Source: Bifidobacterium breve | GTDB lineage: Bacteria; Actinomycetota; Acidimicrobiia; Acidimicrobiales; Ilumatobacteraceae | Assembly: GCA_945901725.1 (NCBI GenBank) | Contig: CAMDLK010000004.1 | Coordinates: 1-62,711, forward strand | Reading direction: 5' to 3' | Length of the DNA stretch: 62,711 nucleotides | Part shown: positions 50,683-60,127 of the stretch, in pieces | Position numbering within the stretch: the first letter of the stretch is position 1 | Layout of the letters: each line of letters begins with the position of its first letter | Notes under the pieces: generated by a model | The model's input: only the letters and a program-made list of their open reading frames with translations | Told to the model about the DNA's origin: nothing | The model's database searches: none | Translations under genes and position numbers: made by a program

Positions 50683-53208
50683 TTAGGCCTTTAGGGCATC
50701 TGCGACGATGTCAGATTCGCGACGGCGAAGGTCTGTGTTGACGCGTTGGCGTTCAAGAACTTGATCAAGCATCTTGCCGGCTTGTGCGATGGGGTGCTCA
50801 GAGAAGAACGACTGGATGTCTGCTTCCATTGCATCTGAGTTCAACGTTGATGTAGCGCTTGCCATGCGGATGATGGTGTTGCCAGGGAAGGCATCATTTG
50901 CATGTTGCCAGTTCTGACGAACAAAGTTCCAGGCCTGTTCTCCGTGCTTGCGGTTTGCAATACAACGATTCAGAAGGAACGGAGCATTCTGGGTTTTTAC
51001 TTCGCTTGTTAATGCGAAATCACAGGTGCGTGCAATAAGTTCAGCACTGTCGAATTCAGCAAGTGCATACAGCATGCGAATTTGCTCTTGCGGTGTTGAT
51101 GGGTCGCGGTAACGGCCAAGGAACCATTCGTAATCTGTGGCGTCGCCAGTAGCTGCCACAACGTTTGTTGCAGCGGCGACCAGTTCTGGCTCTGTCACGG
51201 TGTTGTTAAACAAGATGTCACGACATTGGCGCTGAGCCTCAGCATCCTTGCCGTGAATCGCAAGTAGTTGAACAATGAGGCCGCGAAGTTTTGCAACCAA
51301 GTCTTCTTCGCCAGCAACTGGTTTCCAACCGAAGTGGGCGATTGCAGGTGAAACCAACGTTTTGATGAATGAAGCAAATGCTGGCTCTGATTCTGTTGGC
51401 ACAATGCGTGACAGAGACTTCAGAGATGCTGCAATTGTTTGCCACACAGCAAGGTCACGTTCGTTGGTGAAGCCCTGCAGGAATGAAATGTAGGCATCTG
51501 AGCTCATGGCGCCAGCAACGACTGCGTTCCACGCATCATCGACCAAGTTGTAACGCTCGAGAGTGTCAAGTGAAGACAAAGTTGAACCGGTGATGCGTAG
51601 CAAGAGATCTGCTGAGTATTCAACGCGATAGAACCCCGGGCCATTGGCATTGACCACAATTGTGGCTGAGGTGTCTGAGAGCGGAATACGAATCTCATCC
51701 GACTCAAGCAGAACCTTGCTTGTTGCATTGCCGATGCGCACGTGGATGGGCACAACCCACAAGGTGGCGTCTGGGCTGTTATCAAAGGTGAACTGGCGCT
51801 GAGAAAGCACCAAGTCTTTCCCGTCAATTCGAACAGATATCAATGGGTATCCGGCTTGCCAGATCCATGAGTCCATGAGGCGTCGTACGGGAACGATAGG
51901 TCCGCCATCAGTGCTGACTACATGCTCAATTGCATCCCACAGGTCATTGGTCTCTGTGTTGCCGTACGCGTGAGTTTTTAAGTAATGGCTGACGCCTGCG
52001 CGAAACCGGTCTGGCCCGATGTATTGCTCGAGCATGCGCAAGATGGCGCCGCCCTTTTGATACGTGAGCACATCAAACATGCCATCTGCATCTGCAGGGG
52101 AGTTGACGGGGAATTCGATGGTGCGGGTTGAGTGCAATGAGTCAACATCGAATGCTGCGCTGCGGTCTAGACCAAATGACGTCCACAGTTTCCATTGCGG
52201 CATGAACGCATCGCAGGCTGCGTATTCCATAAATGTTGCGAATGCTTCGTTCAGCCAAATGCCATTCCACCAGCGCATGGTGACAAGGTCGCCAAACCAC
52301 ATATGTGCGAGTTCATGGGCAACAACAAGTGCCACAAGTTCTTGTTCAACTTGTGTTGAAGTTTCAGGGTCAACCAGCAGCAACACTTCACGGAATGTGA
52401 TGCATCCGACATTTTCCATTGCACCAGCAGCGAAGTCTGGCAATGCAAGAAGATCTACCTTGTCGCTTGGGTACGGCACGCCGTAATAGGTCTGGAACCA
52501 ATCTAGAGCAAAGGTGCCAGCGCGCATTCCGAATTCGGTGAGGTGAGATTTTCCAGGCACGTGAATGATGCGCACGGCAATATCGCCAACCATTTCGGTT
52601 GCGGTTGCTTCGAGTGGACCAACAACAAATGCCACCAAATATGTGGACATGATCATGGTGTCAGCGAACCAGATGCGTGTGAGGCCATTGGCAAGAACTT
52701 CACGTTTTGTTTCACTGCTATTCGACACTGCGAGGAATTCGCTCTTAATGGTGAGGTCGATGGCAAACACTGCTTTGAAGTCAGGTTCGTCGAAGCAGGG
52801 GAATGCGCGACGGCAATCAGTTGATTGCATTTGTGTGGTGGCGATGGTGCGAACAACACCAGAGTCGTCAGTAAAGGTTGACCGGTAAAAGCCACGCAAC
52901 TTGTCGTTAAGGATGCCTGTGAATGCAATTGCGATTTCGCATGGGCCCTTAGCAACATCTGCACTAATGATGAGACGCTCTGATTCTTCATGCAATATGA
53001 ACGACGCGGTGATGCCGTTAACAGTGACCGAGGCAATATCAAGTTCTATGGCGTTTACGACAATCTCAGATACCGCTTCCGTTGCTTCAGCAGAGATACG
53101 AACTGTGCCAGTGAATGATGCGGCATCAAGATCTGTGGTCAGAGACACTTCGTAGCGCGAAGGCATAACGGTGCGGGGGAGGCGAAAGGGATTATTAAGG
53201 TGGCTCAC
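50683..53208 (-). CDS. pepN: Aminopeptidase N (M1 family)
   Basis: 841 residues. The exopeptidase motif GAMENVG and zinc motif HELAHMWFGD with the third ligand in NEAFATFMEY are intact; the Tyr that stabilises the transition state is probably in LTYQKGGAIL. The C-terminal half is the ERAP-like helical domain. It removes N-terminal residues from peptides in the cytosol. It is divergent from the PfkB kinase gene, 47 bp apart. Confidence 0.95.
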   Translation of the reverse strand: MSHLNNPFRLPRTVMPSRYEVSLTTDLDAASFTGTVRISAEATEAVSEIVVNAIELDIASVTVNGITASFILHEESERLIISADVAKGPCEIAIAFTGILNDKLRGFYRSTFTDDSGVVRTIATTQMQSTDCRRAFPCFDEPDFKAVFAIDLTIKSEFLAVSNSSETKREVLANGLTRIWFADTMIMSTYLVAFVVGPLEATATEMVGDIAVRIIHVPGKSHLTEFGMRAGTFALDWFQTYYGVPYPSDKVDLLALPDFAAGAMENVGCITFREVLLLVDPETSTQVEQELVALVVAHELAHMWFGDLVTMRWWNGIWLNEAFATFMEYAACDAFMPQWKLWTSFGLDRSAAFDVDSLHSTRTIEFPVNSPADADGMFDVLTYQKGGAILRMLEQYIGPDRFRAGVSHYLKTHAYGNTETNDLWDAIEHVVSTDGGPIVPVRRLMDSWIWQAGYPLISVRIDGKDLVLSQRQFTFDNSPDATLWVVPIHVRIGNATSKVLLESDEIRIPLSDTSATIVVNANGPGFYRVEYSADLLLRITGSTLSSLDTLERYNLVDDAWNAVVAGAMSSDAYISFLQGFTNERDLAVWQTIAASLKSLSRIVPTESEPAFASFIKTLVSPAIAHFGWKPVAGEEDLVAKLRGLIVQLLAIHGKDAEAQRQCRDILFNNTVTEPELVAAATNVVAATGDATDYEWFLGRYRDPSTPQEQIRMLYALAEFDSAELIARTCDFALTSEVKTQNAPFLLNRCIANRKHGEQAWNFVRQNWQHANDAFPGNTIIRMASATSTLNSDAMEADIQSFFSEHPIAQAGKMLDQVLERQRVNTDLRRRESDIVADALKA

Positions 53209-53254
53209 CCAATAAAGGCTAGTGGGGTGCGCCCTGCGACTACCGTAGAGAACC

Positions 53255-54295
53255 GTGCCACGTAGTCATCCTTTCACCGCCCATATTCCGTCTCTCACCA
53301 ATAAAGAGGGAATTCTGTACGACGTTGTCGGAGTGGGTAATGCCCTCGTGGACATGATTGCCATGGTTGATGACGCTTTCCTTGCCTCTAACGACATGGT
53401 CAAGGGTTCGATGGCACTGATTGAAACAGATCGGGCCGTGCACTTATCAACTGCTGTCGGAGCGAGCACGCGTACCAGTGGTGGTTCTGGTGCAAACACA
53501 ATTGCTGGTATCGCAAGCCTTGGCGGAGTCGTTGCCTTTATAGGCAAGGTAGCTAACGACGAATTCGGTGATGAATTTGCTGCAGATATGAAAACTGTTG
53601 GCGTTGATTTCCGTAGTGGAGCGCCAGACTCGTCTGTTCCAACAGGGCGATGCATCATTGCTGTTACGCCTGATGCACAGCGCACAATGAATACGTTCCT
53701 GGGTATCTCTACTCAGTTGTCATTCTCAGACCTTGATTCAGACATTATTTCTGCAGGCGCAGTGCTGTATCTCGAGGGATATCTGTTTGATCGCGATGAA
53801 GCAAAAGATGCATTCCGCAAGGCAGCGGCAGTTGCGCACGCATATGGCCGAGTGGTGTCTCTGACATTGTCTGATTCGTTTTGTGTTGATCGCCACCGCG
53901 CCGATTTTCAATCATTGGTACGAAATGACATTGATGTGTTGTTTGCCAATGAGGATGAGTTGAAGTCACTCTATGAAACAACAGACTTTGACGAAGCGGT
54001 AGAACTCTTGCGCCGTGATTGCCATATTGCTGCCGTTACTCGCAGTGAAAAGGGATCAGTTGTGGTTACACGCGACGATATTCATTCAGTTCCTGCAGCA
54101 CCTGTTGCAAGTGTCGTGGATACCACTGGTGCCGGAGACTTGTTTGCCGCCGGCTTCTTGCGCGGCTTGACGCAAGGCAAAGATCTCACCAGTTGTGCTC
54201 GCATTGGCGCCATTGCGGCTGCTGAAGTGATTTCACACGTTGGTCCACGGCCATTGGTGTCATTGGCATCACTGTTGCCAGCAGATTTACAGTAA
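53255..54295 (+). CDS. PfkB-family kinase (adenosine kinase-like)
   Basis: 346 residues from the GTG at 53255. The motifs are GGSGANTIAGIASLGG, GKVANDEFG and the catalytic DTTGAGDLFAAGFLRG. The start of the fold (YDVVGVGNALVDMIAMVDD) is typical of adenosine and sugar kinases of this group. The phosphate acceptor cannot be settled from the sequence. The queF gene begins 19 bp after its stop. Confidence 0.9.
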   Translation: MPRSHPFTAHIPSLTNKEGILYDVVGVGNALVDMIAMVDDAFLASNDMVKGSMALIETDRAVHLSTAVGASTRTSGGSGANTIAGIASLGGVVAFIGKVANDEFGDEFAADMKTVGVDFRSGAPDSSVPTGRCIIAVTPDAQRTMNTFLGISTQLSFSDLDSDIISAGAVLYLEGYLFDRDEAKDAFRKAAAVAHAYGRVVSLTLSDSFCVDRHRADFQSLVRNDIDVLFANEDELKSLYETTDFDEAVELLRRDCHIAAVTRSEKGSVVVTRDDIHSVPAAPVASVVDTTGAGDLFAAGFLRGLTQGKDLTSCARIGAIAAAEVISHVGPRPLVSLASLLPADLQ

Positions 54296-54314
54296 CCCCC
54301 GTAGCCTTTATGGC

Positions 54315-54707
54315 ATGAGCGATACTTCAGCACTCACCGTTCTCGGTCAAACAGTTCACCATGCCATTGCACACGTGGAAGTGTTTCCAGCGCCCGCGCA
54401 TGTTTCTTCAGTCACGTTCACCACTGACGAATTGTCATCAATCTGCCCGGTGACACAGCAGCCAGATATTGCAACTGTTGTTATCGAATATGAGCCAAAT
54501 GAATTCTGTATTGAGTCAAAGAGCCTCAAGCTGTACCTGTGGGGTTTCCGTGATCGTGCCGTTTTTGCTGAAGCATTAGCGGCTGAAATTGCGGCTGAAG
54601 TTATGGAAACTGCCAAACCGTACGCAGTGCGCGTGCACCTCACACAACGTCCACGTGGCGGTATTGAAGTAAGTGCTGTTGCTGAAATGTTTAGCGACGC
54701 CGACTAG
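54315..54707 (+). CDS. queF: NADPH-dependent 7-cyano-7-deazaguanine reductase
   Basis: 130 residues from the ATG at 54315 (MSDTSALTVLGQTVHHAI). QueF-I marks are the Cys in SSICPVTQQPDIATVVIEY and the motif CIESKSLKLYLWGFRD. It reduces preQ0 to preQ1 on the way to queuosine in tRNA. No queC, queD, queE or tgt gene is in the window, so the precursor is made elsewhere or imported. Confidence 0.9.
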   Translation: MSDTSALTVLGQTVHHAIAHVEVFPAPAHVSSVTFTTDELSSICPVTQQPDIATVVIEYEPNEFCIESKSLKLYLWGFRDRAVFAEALAAEIAAEVMETAKPYAVRVHLTQRPRGGIEVSAVAEMFSDAD

Positions 54708-54710
54708 CAA

Positions 54711-55493
54711 TTATTGCTTGCGTCCACGTTCCATAATTTTGGCGCGGCGCTCTTCAACCTTTTTCGGATCAAACTGAGCTTTGCGCCATGCGCGACCATC
54801 TTCTGATTCGCGTTCCCACTTCTTCTTCTCAGCTGCATGGCCGGCATAGGTAGAACGAATCTGACGAACACCGTCTTGTTCGTTTCCAATGATGTCAAGA
54901 GCAATAGAACGTGTGAATGGCATGAGATCAACGTGAGGCACCACATGGTTAACAAGTCCGAATGCCAATGCTTCTTCTGCCAACATGAAGTTGCCTGTGA
55001 AACTCATTTCGCGAGCTCGACGTACACCAATTGCTTGAGGCAACAACACGGTGAGACCCCAACCAGGCATGACGCCAACGCGGGAGTGCGTATCACCGAA
55101 TTTTGCATTCTCTGATGCAATAAGGAAGTCACAGTTCAACGCAAGTTCAAAACCGCCAGTGATGGCAACTCCATTGACAGCGCCGATGAGGGGCTTCTTC
55201 ACATGAGGAAAGGGGCCACGAGCTCCTGATGAATTCTTTGAACCATCTGCACCTGTACCGCGCAAGTTGCCGCCAGTGTCACCAAGTTCTTTGAGGTCGA
55301 GTCCTGCACAAAACGCTGGGTCTGTACCCGTGAGGATGATGACATCAACAGAGTCGTCTTTGTCGGCTGTCTTCATGAGGGCTGGAAGCAACTTCAGCAC
55401 CTCGCTGCTGAGGGCATTGCGGGCCGCTGGCCTATTCATGGTGATGGTGGCGATGCGCTCGCTCACTTCGTATAAAACAACGTCTGTACTCAT
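54711..55493 (-). CDS. Enoyl-CoA hydratase family protein
   Basis: 260 residues. Crotonase motifs: RPAARNALSSEVL, the oxyanion segment DPAFCAGLDLKELG and GAVNGVAITGGFELALNCDFL. The C-terminal tail is unusually rich in Lys and Arg (KKWERESEDGRAWRKAQFD), as in a distinct subfamily. It is divergent from the next crotonase gene at 55554, with 60 bp between; the two may act in one acyl-CoA pathway. Confidence 0.9.
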   Translation of the reverse strand: MSTDVVLYEVSERIATITMNRPAARNALSSEVLKLLPALMKTADKDDSVDVIILTGTDPAFCAGLDLKELGDTGGNLRGTGADGSKNSSGARGPFPHVKKPLIGAVNGVAITGGFELALNCDFLIASENAKFGDTHSRVGVMPGWGLTVLLPQAIGVRRAREMSFTGNFMLAEEALAFGLVNHVVPHVDLMPFTRSIALDIIGNEQDGVRQIRSTYAGHAAEKKKWERESEDGRAWRKAQFDPKKVEERRAKIMERGRKQ

Positions 55494-55553
55494 GCCTTCA
55501 CCGTAGGCGACCGAAGGGGAAAATACCTAGGCCGGTGTGCGAAACTAGCAACC

Positions 55554-56309
55554 ATGAGCCTTGTACTACTGACCGTTACTGACGGCGTCGCAACCCTGAC
55601 CTTGAACAACCCTGACGAGCGAAACACTTTGACAGCACCGATGGTGGCTGAAATTCTCGCTGCCATGGACACGATAGAAGGTGACCCTTCCATTGGTGCC
55701 ATTGTTGTCACCGGAACTGCTCCAGCATTCTGTGCTGGAGCGAACCTTGGCAACCTTGCTACGGCATCGGGACAGAGCCTCGGCACTATTTACGAAGGGT
55801 TCTTGCGTATTGCTCGCAGCCCGTTGCCAACAATCGCAGCAGTGAATGGTGCGGCTGTTGGTGCAGGAATGAACTTGGCGCTTGGCTGTGACGTGCGTAT
55901 TGCTGCACGCCGCGCAAAGTTCGATACGCGCTTCTTGCAGATCGGTATTCACCCAGGCGGTGGACACACATGGATGTTGCGCCGCATTGCAGGACCACAA
56001 AATGCATTCGCCACTGTGGTGTTTGGTGAAGTTCTTGATGGTGCCGAAGCAGAACGTATTGGTCTTGTTTGGAAATGCGTTGACGATGATCAATTGCTGA
56101 TTGAAGCACAAAAGATGGCAGCACGTGCTGCAAGTGTTCCGCGTCCGCTATTGGAGAGCGTCAAGAAGACTATTCAAGACATGGCAGATGTGGATACACA
56201 TCCTGAAGCAGTCGAGCGCGAACTCGTGCCTCAGCTATGGAGCACTAAGCAACCATGGTTTGCAGAGAAAATTGCCGCGATGCAGGCAAAGATCACTAAG
56301 AAAGCGTGA
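55554..56309 (+). CDS. Enoyl-CoA hydratase family protein
   Basis: 251 residues. Motifs: NPDERNTLTAPMV, the oxyanion segment TAPAFCAGANLGNL and AAVNGAAVGAGMNLALGCDVR. Glu residues usual for hydration are not clearly in the standard place, so it could be an isomerase or another crotonase. It overlaps the 3' end of the convergent secreted-protein gene by 14 bp. Confidence 0.88.
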   Translation: MSLVLLTVTDGVATLTLNNPDERNTLTAPMVAEILAAMDTIEGDPSIGAIVVTGTAPAFCAGANLGNLATASGQSLGTIYEGFLRIARSPLPTIAAVNGAAVGAGMNLALGCDVRIAARRAKFDTRFLQIGIHPGGGHTWMLRRIAGPQNAFATVVFGEVLDGAEAERIGLVWKCVDDDQLLIEAQKMAARAASVPRPLLESVKKTIQDMADVDTHPEAVERELVPQLWSTKQPWFAEKIAAMQAKITKKA

Positions 56310-58158
56310 TGCGAATTTTCTGTGCCGAGTTTCCACCTGGACCCGAAGGCTCAACTTGGATATCAAAATCACTTGGGGCTGGTGCCCACGCAATATTCTT
56401 TGGTGGCGCTCCGTAACACTTGGTACCGATTGCCCACTGCAAGATCATCACTGGTGGGTTCGCGGTGTCGATAGGCGTATCGGACGTCATGGTGGTGTCA
56501 GTGCTTGTTAATGCATCGCACTTACCGACTGCTGGAGTTCCATTCGGAATGTCTGGCGTGAACTTGAATCCACCGAGGTCGTAGAAGTCTCCGGTTTCAC
56601 CGTCCATTGCTAAACGTTGTGGGCGGTACACCTTGAGGAACAGTGTTTGTGATTGTGACACACTGATTATTGGTTCTGTAATGCGTGCACCCTCTGGGCC
56701 AGTTGTTGTCTTTGTGTAGTCGATGTTCGTGTAGTTAACCCCGTCGTTGCTGTACGCAATGAACATGGGGTGAGTAACAAACACAAAGCCAGGGCTTGAA
56801 GTGAATTCGTATTTCTTGCCGTCAGCTGTTTCTACCTTCATCGAGAAGGTGTCTTGGCCGGTTGGAAGAGTTTCCCCAAACGTGTAGGGCGATCCGAATG
56901 AGTAGCCACTTGCGTCAGTTCCGCACATTTTGCCGGCACCGATGAGCCACTGGTAATCGCCTGTACCGCATGTCTTGGAGAGCTCCACATAATCGGTTGG
57001 AGCGTATGAAACGTCAATGCCTTTGAGGAAGGAACGGGTCACTGCCGAACCACAGACTTGAGTAATGGGGGAGAACACCATGCTCATTGACTTTGTGATT
57101 GTTGATGCGATATTTACTTTGTCGGCTTTGAAACCGCCAACACCATATGCGTTGATTGTTCCGGCATAACCACCTTGTGTGGCTTTGTAGTTGGTAAAGA
57201 TTTTAAAATCAACTGCACCACATGTTGTTGTGCCGTCGTCAGCTGCAGCTTTTGGTGCTGGAGTGCTGGAGTCTGCTGAGTCAAGAACAGCGTCACCATC
57301 GTCGTTCACGTCGAAGGCATTAGGAATTCCGTCGTCGTCTGCATCGCCACCGAGAGTTTCATCTTTATTGACAACTGCACCTTGTTGCGTTGGCTGACCA
57401 GCGTTTGGCTGACCAGCGTTTGGCTGACCTGCATTCGGTTGTCCGGTTGCTGGCTGCCCGGCGTTTGGCTGACCAGGAGTTGGCTGGCCGGGGTTTGGTG
57501 GTCCGATCTCTTTACTGTCAGGTCCACACGTTGCAGTGCCGGCTGGTGAACACGGATCACCAACTGCAGTTGCGCTGACGCCGTAGGACTTAATTGCAAC
57601 ACCAGAAGTTTTACCGAATGTGCCAACACCGGTAGGACGTCCTTTTGATGCACTGACTTGTGCACCAACAGAAGTATCAGCACTTGACGAAGTGGCTGAT
57701 GCTGTCGCGTAACCCTGCTTGCCTGCGCCCACTTTTTTCACTGTGAGCGTGCCGAGTTTTACTGATGTAGAAATTGACTGCTTCAGACGTGTGTAGACGC
57801 GTGATGCGCTCGTTGCGCTTTTTCCTTTGTGACCAATTGTTACCGGGCCGAAGTATGAACCTTTTGATGTGCCTGTGCCATTTACCAACTGAAGCGATGT
57901 GCCACCAATCGATGCGGTGGCAGGAGACTTAAGTGTGATCTTTTGATTAGTTCCAGTGACTTTCTTTGACGCAAGAAGACGACCGCTGCCAGAGATAAGA
58001 AGAACAGTGAGATTCTTTCCACCTTTAACTGTTGCAGTAACTGAATAGGTCTTGCCGAAAGTTTGCACACCTGCTGCAACGGGTGATGCGAGTGCCATGG
58101 TTGCGGTGATGGCGGTGACTGCGAGAACTGAGCTGAATTTACGAGAGAGAACGTTCAT
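56296..58158 (-). CDS. Secreted protein with GQPNA repeats and calcium-type motif
   Basis: 620 residues. The signal peptide is VLAVTAITATMALASPVAAG. Residues 30-215 are beta-rich and Ser/Thr-rich. A low-complexity stretch has seven GQPxx units (DNA repeat about 57391-57500). It is followed by a thrombospondin type-3-like calcium segment (GDADDDGIPNAFDVNDDGD). The C-terminal half has six or so Cys for disulfides and no recognised catalytic motif. It is divergent from the subtilase gene at 58222; the subtilase might process or act with it. Confidence 0.8.
   Translation of the reverse strand: MNVLSRKFSSVLAVTAITATMALASPVAAGVQTFGKTYSVTATVKGGKNLTVLLISGSGRLLASKKVTGTNQKITLKSPATASIGGTSLQLVNGTGTSKGSYFGPVTIGHKGKSATSASRVYTRLKQSISTSVKLGTLTVKKVGAGKQGYATASATSSSADTSVGAQVSASKGRPTGVGTFGKTSGVAIKSYGVSATAVGDPCSPAGTATCGPDSKEIGPPNPGQPTPGQPNAGQPATGQPNAGQPNAGQPNAGQPTQQGAVVNKDETLGGDADDDGIPNAFDVNDDGDAVLDSADSSTPAPKAAADDGTTTCGAVDFKIFTNYKATQGGYAGTINAYGVGGFKADKVNIASTITKSMSMVFSPITQVCGSAVTRSFLKGIDVSYAPTDYVELSKTCGTGDYQWLIGAGKMCGTDASGYSFGSPYTFGETLPTGQDTFSMKVETADGKKYEFTSSPGFVFVTHPMFIAYSNDGVNYTNIDYTKTTTGPEGARITEPIISVSQSQTLFLKVYRPQRLAMDGETGDFYDLGGFKFTPDIPNGTPAVGKCDALTSTDTTMTSDTPIDTANPPVMILQWAIGTKCYGAPPKNIAWAPAPSDFDIQVEPSGPGGNSAQKIRITLS
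57391..57500 (-). repeat. 15-bp tandem repeats coding GQPNA units
   Basis: Seven imperfect 15-bp units, the clearest being TGGCTGACCAGCGTT twice at 57391-57420 (plus strand). They lie in the coding sequence and give a flexible Gly-Gln-Pro linker. The number of units may vary between strains. Confidence 0.8.
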
Positions 58159-58221
58159 TGCTATTTCCTTTTTCGGGGTTATTGAGACCTTGAAACTTAT
58201 TCAACGGTAGCATTTCCTTTT

Positions 58222-59706
58222 GTGAATGTGAAGCGATTGATTGCTATGTGCATCGTCGCAGCGGGAGTCAGTCAAGTCCCTGCCTCAATGGCCCTGACGG
58301 CCCCTGTGGGGCCACTGTGGCACCTTGACCGCATCAATCAGGCCACGGCACCCTTGGACGGAAATAGTGCTCTTGGTCCGCTAACGGGACAGGGAATTGA
58401 CATTTACGTTGTGGACACTGGAATCAGGCCCACCCATGAGCAGGTCGTAGGCAGGGTGCTGCCAGGAATCGACATTCCTACAGATAGTGGTTCATCGAAG
58501 GTAAGCCCCGTGACGTCTGATTGCGACGGACATGGAACGCATGTTGCCGGACTTGCGGCTGGTTCAACGGTTGGTGTTGCTCCTCAGGCGCGCCTGATTG
58601 CTGTGCGTGTTCTTGACTGCAATGGCGACGGAGAAGTTGCAGACGTGGTTAGTGCGCTTCAGTGGGTACGTGCACATCATCGATCGGGCGTAACAGCTGT
58701 TGTGAATTTAAGTTTTGGTGTTGACCTCGGAGATGACGGAACTTCCATTGACCGCGAAGTGCAAGCTCTCATTGATGAAGGAGTTGTAGTCACTGTTGCG
58801 TCTGGAAATGGCGACGCCGCAGGGCGGCCCATTGATGCATGCAAGATCGCACCGGGCGATGTGCCAGACGCGTTGACGGTTGGTGCAATAGGTAGTGCAG
58901 ATCTTGTCTCGTATTACTCAAATAATGGGCCATGTGTTGACTTGTATGCACCTGGTGGAGACAGGCTTCGCGGACTTGAGTCTGCATGGAAAGATTCCGA
59001 TACGGATTACGAATTTGATGTTGGTACGTCAATGGCGTCGCCATTAGTTGCCGGGTATGCAGCACTGCTCGCCCAACAACAGCCGGGCCTGTGTGCCACA
59101 ACAATTTCGCAGGCCATTGTTGATCGTTCAACCAAAGGTGTGATCGCAGGCATGACTGCTGATTCTTTTAACCGTTTGCTGTTTGTTGATACTGCACCGA
59201 TTACATCTACTGCCCCTGGCGAAGCATCACACGTAATGATCACGACGGACGCACAGTCCATTGTGGCGAGTTGGGACCCACCGTGCGATGGCGGCTCTGC
59301 TTTGACCACTACAAAGGTTTCTCTATTGAGTAACGGCAAAGTTGTGAAGCGTACAAACCTGCCCGCTGGTACAAATGCAGTTCGATTTACAGGCCTCACA
59401 TTGGGAAAGAAATATCAAGTTGTCATAAAGGCGAGCAATGCAATTGGTGAAGGGATTGCGACATCACGAATCACCACGATGCCAGTGCGGCGTATTTTTG
59501 CCGGCCAGTCAATTGACCCATCTTTGCTTGGCTCGTTAACTAGTGATTTGCCTTTGATCTGGTCGGTGTCACAAACCTCAAAAAAGATATGTCGTTTGCA
59601 GACGGCCCCGTTCCGTTTGGTAGCCCTACGCAAAGGCACATGCCGAGTGGGGCTTCGTGGCATTAAGGGCCAAGATGCTGTTATCCGTTCCTTACGCATT
59701 GACTAA
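58222..59706 (+). CDS. Secreted subtilisin-like protease with FN3-like domain
   Basis: 494 residues from the GTG at 58222. The signal peptide is MNVKRLIAMCIVAAGVSQVP. The S8 triad is intact: Asp in IYVVDTGIRPTH, His in DGHGTHVAGLAAG and Ser in VGTSMASPLVAGYAAL, with the Asn loop VASGNGDAAG. One FN3-like domain (about 330-420) and a C-terminal Cys-containing domain follow. The catalytic part resembles both domains of the protein at 1-3702 (same DCNG...GTAVVNLS style), so they share an ancestor. Confidence 0.92.
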   Translation: MNVKRLIAMCIVAAGVSQVPASMALTAPVGPLWHLDRINQATAPLDGNSALGPLTGQGIDIYVVDTGIRPTHEQVVGRVLPGIDIPTDSGSSKVSPVTSDCDGHGTHVAGLAAGSTVGVAPQARLIAVRVLDCNGDGEVADVVSALQWVRAHHRSGVTAVVNLSFGVDLGDDGTSIDREVQALIDEGVVVTVASGNGDAAGRPIDACKIAPGDVPDALTVGAIGSADLVSYYSNNGPCVDLYAPGGDRLRGLESAWKDSDTDYEFDVGTSMASPLVAGYAALLAQQQPGLCATTISQAIVDRSTKGVIAGMTADSFNRLLFVDTAPITSTAPGEASHVMITTDAQSIVASWDPPCDGGSALTTTKVSLLSNGKVVKRTNLPAGTNAVRFTGLTLGKKYQVVIKASNAIGEGIATSRITTMPVRRIFAGQSIDPSLLGSLTSDLPLIWSVSQTSKKICRLQTAPFRLVALRKGTCRVGLRGIKGQDAVIRSLRID

Positions 59707-59818
59707 ATGTCCCGTTAATAAATAGGCCGCAAAAGCGGTATCGCACACGTCTGACGAGGTGTACATTGCGAACAGGGAACCAATGTGATTCCCTCTTGGA
59801 CTCCTTAAGGAGGCAGCG

Positions 59819-60127
59819 GTGAGTAATCGAAATCGCAACCAGGATCGTGCACCTGCACCGCGTGAAGAATTGCGGGCACATGCCCACAATGAACGTCACC
59901 GCGTGCATAGCGAACTTCACTTAGCGGAAGAAGCGTTGCGGCATGGTCTCGAACCACTAGATGTGGAAGAGCCAGGTCCTGAATGGAAACCGGTTCATCA
60001 TCATGATCCACTTGTCGGCATTGAAAAAAGCCGCAAGCACGTGTTGAAACACTGGAAGACAAAAGAATGGAAGCGACGAAAGACTGTTCGTCGTCAGCGT
60101 GCTCAAGCGCTCAATTCTCCACTCTAA
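59819..60127 (+). CDS. Small basic His-rich protein, 102 residues
   Basis: GTG start at 59819 with a strong AAGGAGG upstream. The N-terminal half is charged (REELRAHAHNERHRVHSELH) with many His; the C-terminal half is Lys/Arg-rich (KHWKTKEWKRRKTVRRQR). It may bind nucleic acid or metal, but no family is recognised. The Shine-Dalgarno lies in CTCCTTAAGGAG, a palindrome that could hide it in a small hairpin. A small AGGGAA...TTCCCT inverted repeat (about 59776-59795) also lies in the 112-bp leader. Its stop overlaps the convergent rimJ-like gene by 4 bp. Confidence 0.55.
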   Translation: MSNRNRNQDRAPAPREELRAHAHNERHRVHSELHLAEEALRHGLEPLDVEEPGPEWKPVHHHDPLVGIEKSRKHVLKHWKTKEWKRRKTVRRQRAQALNSPL

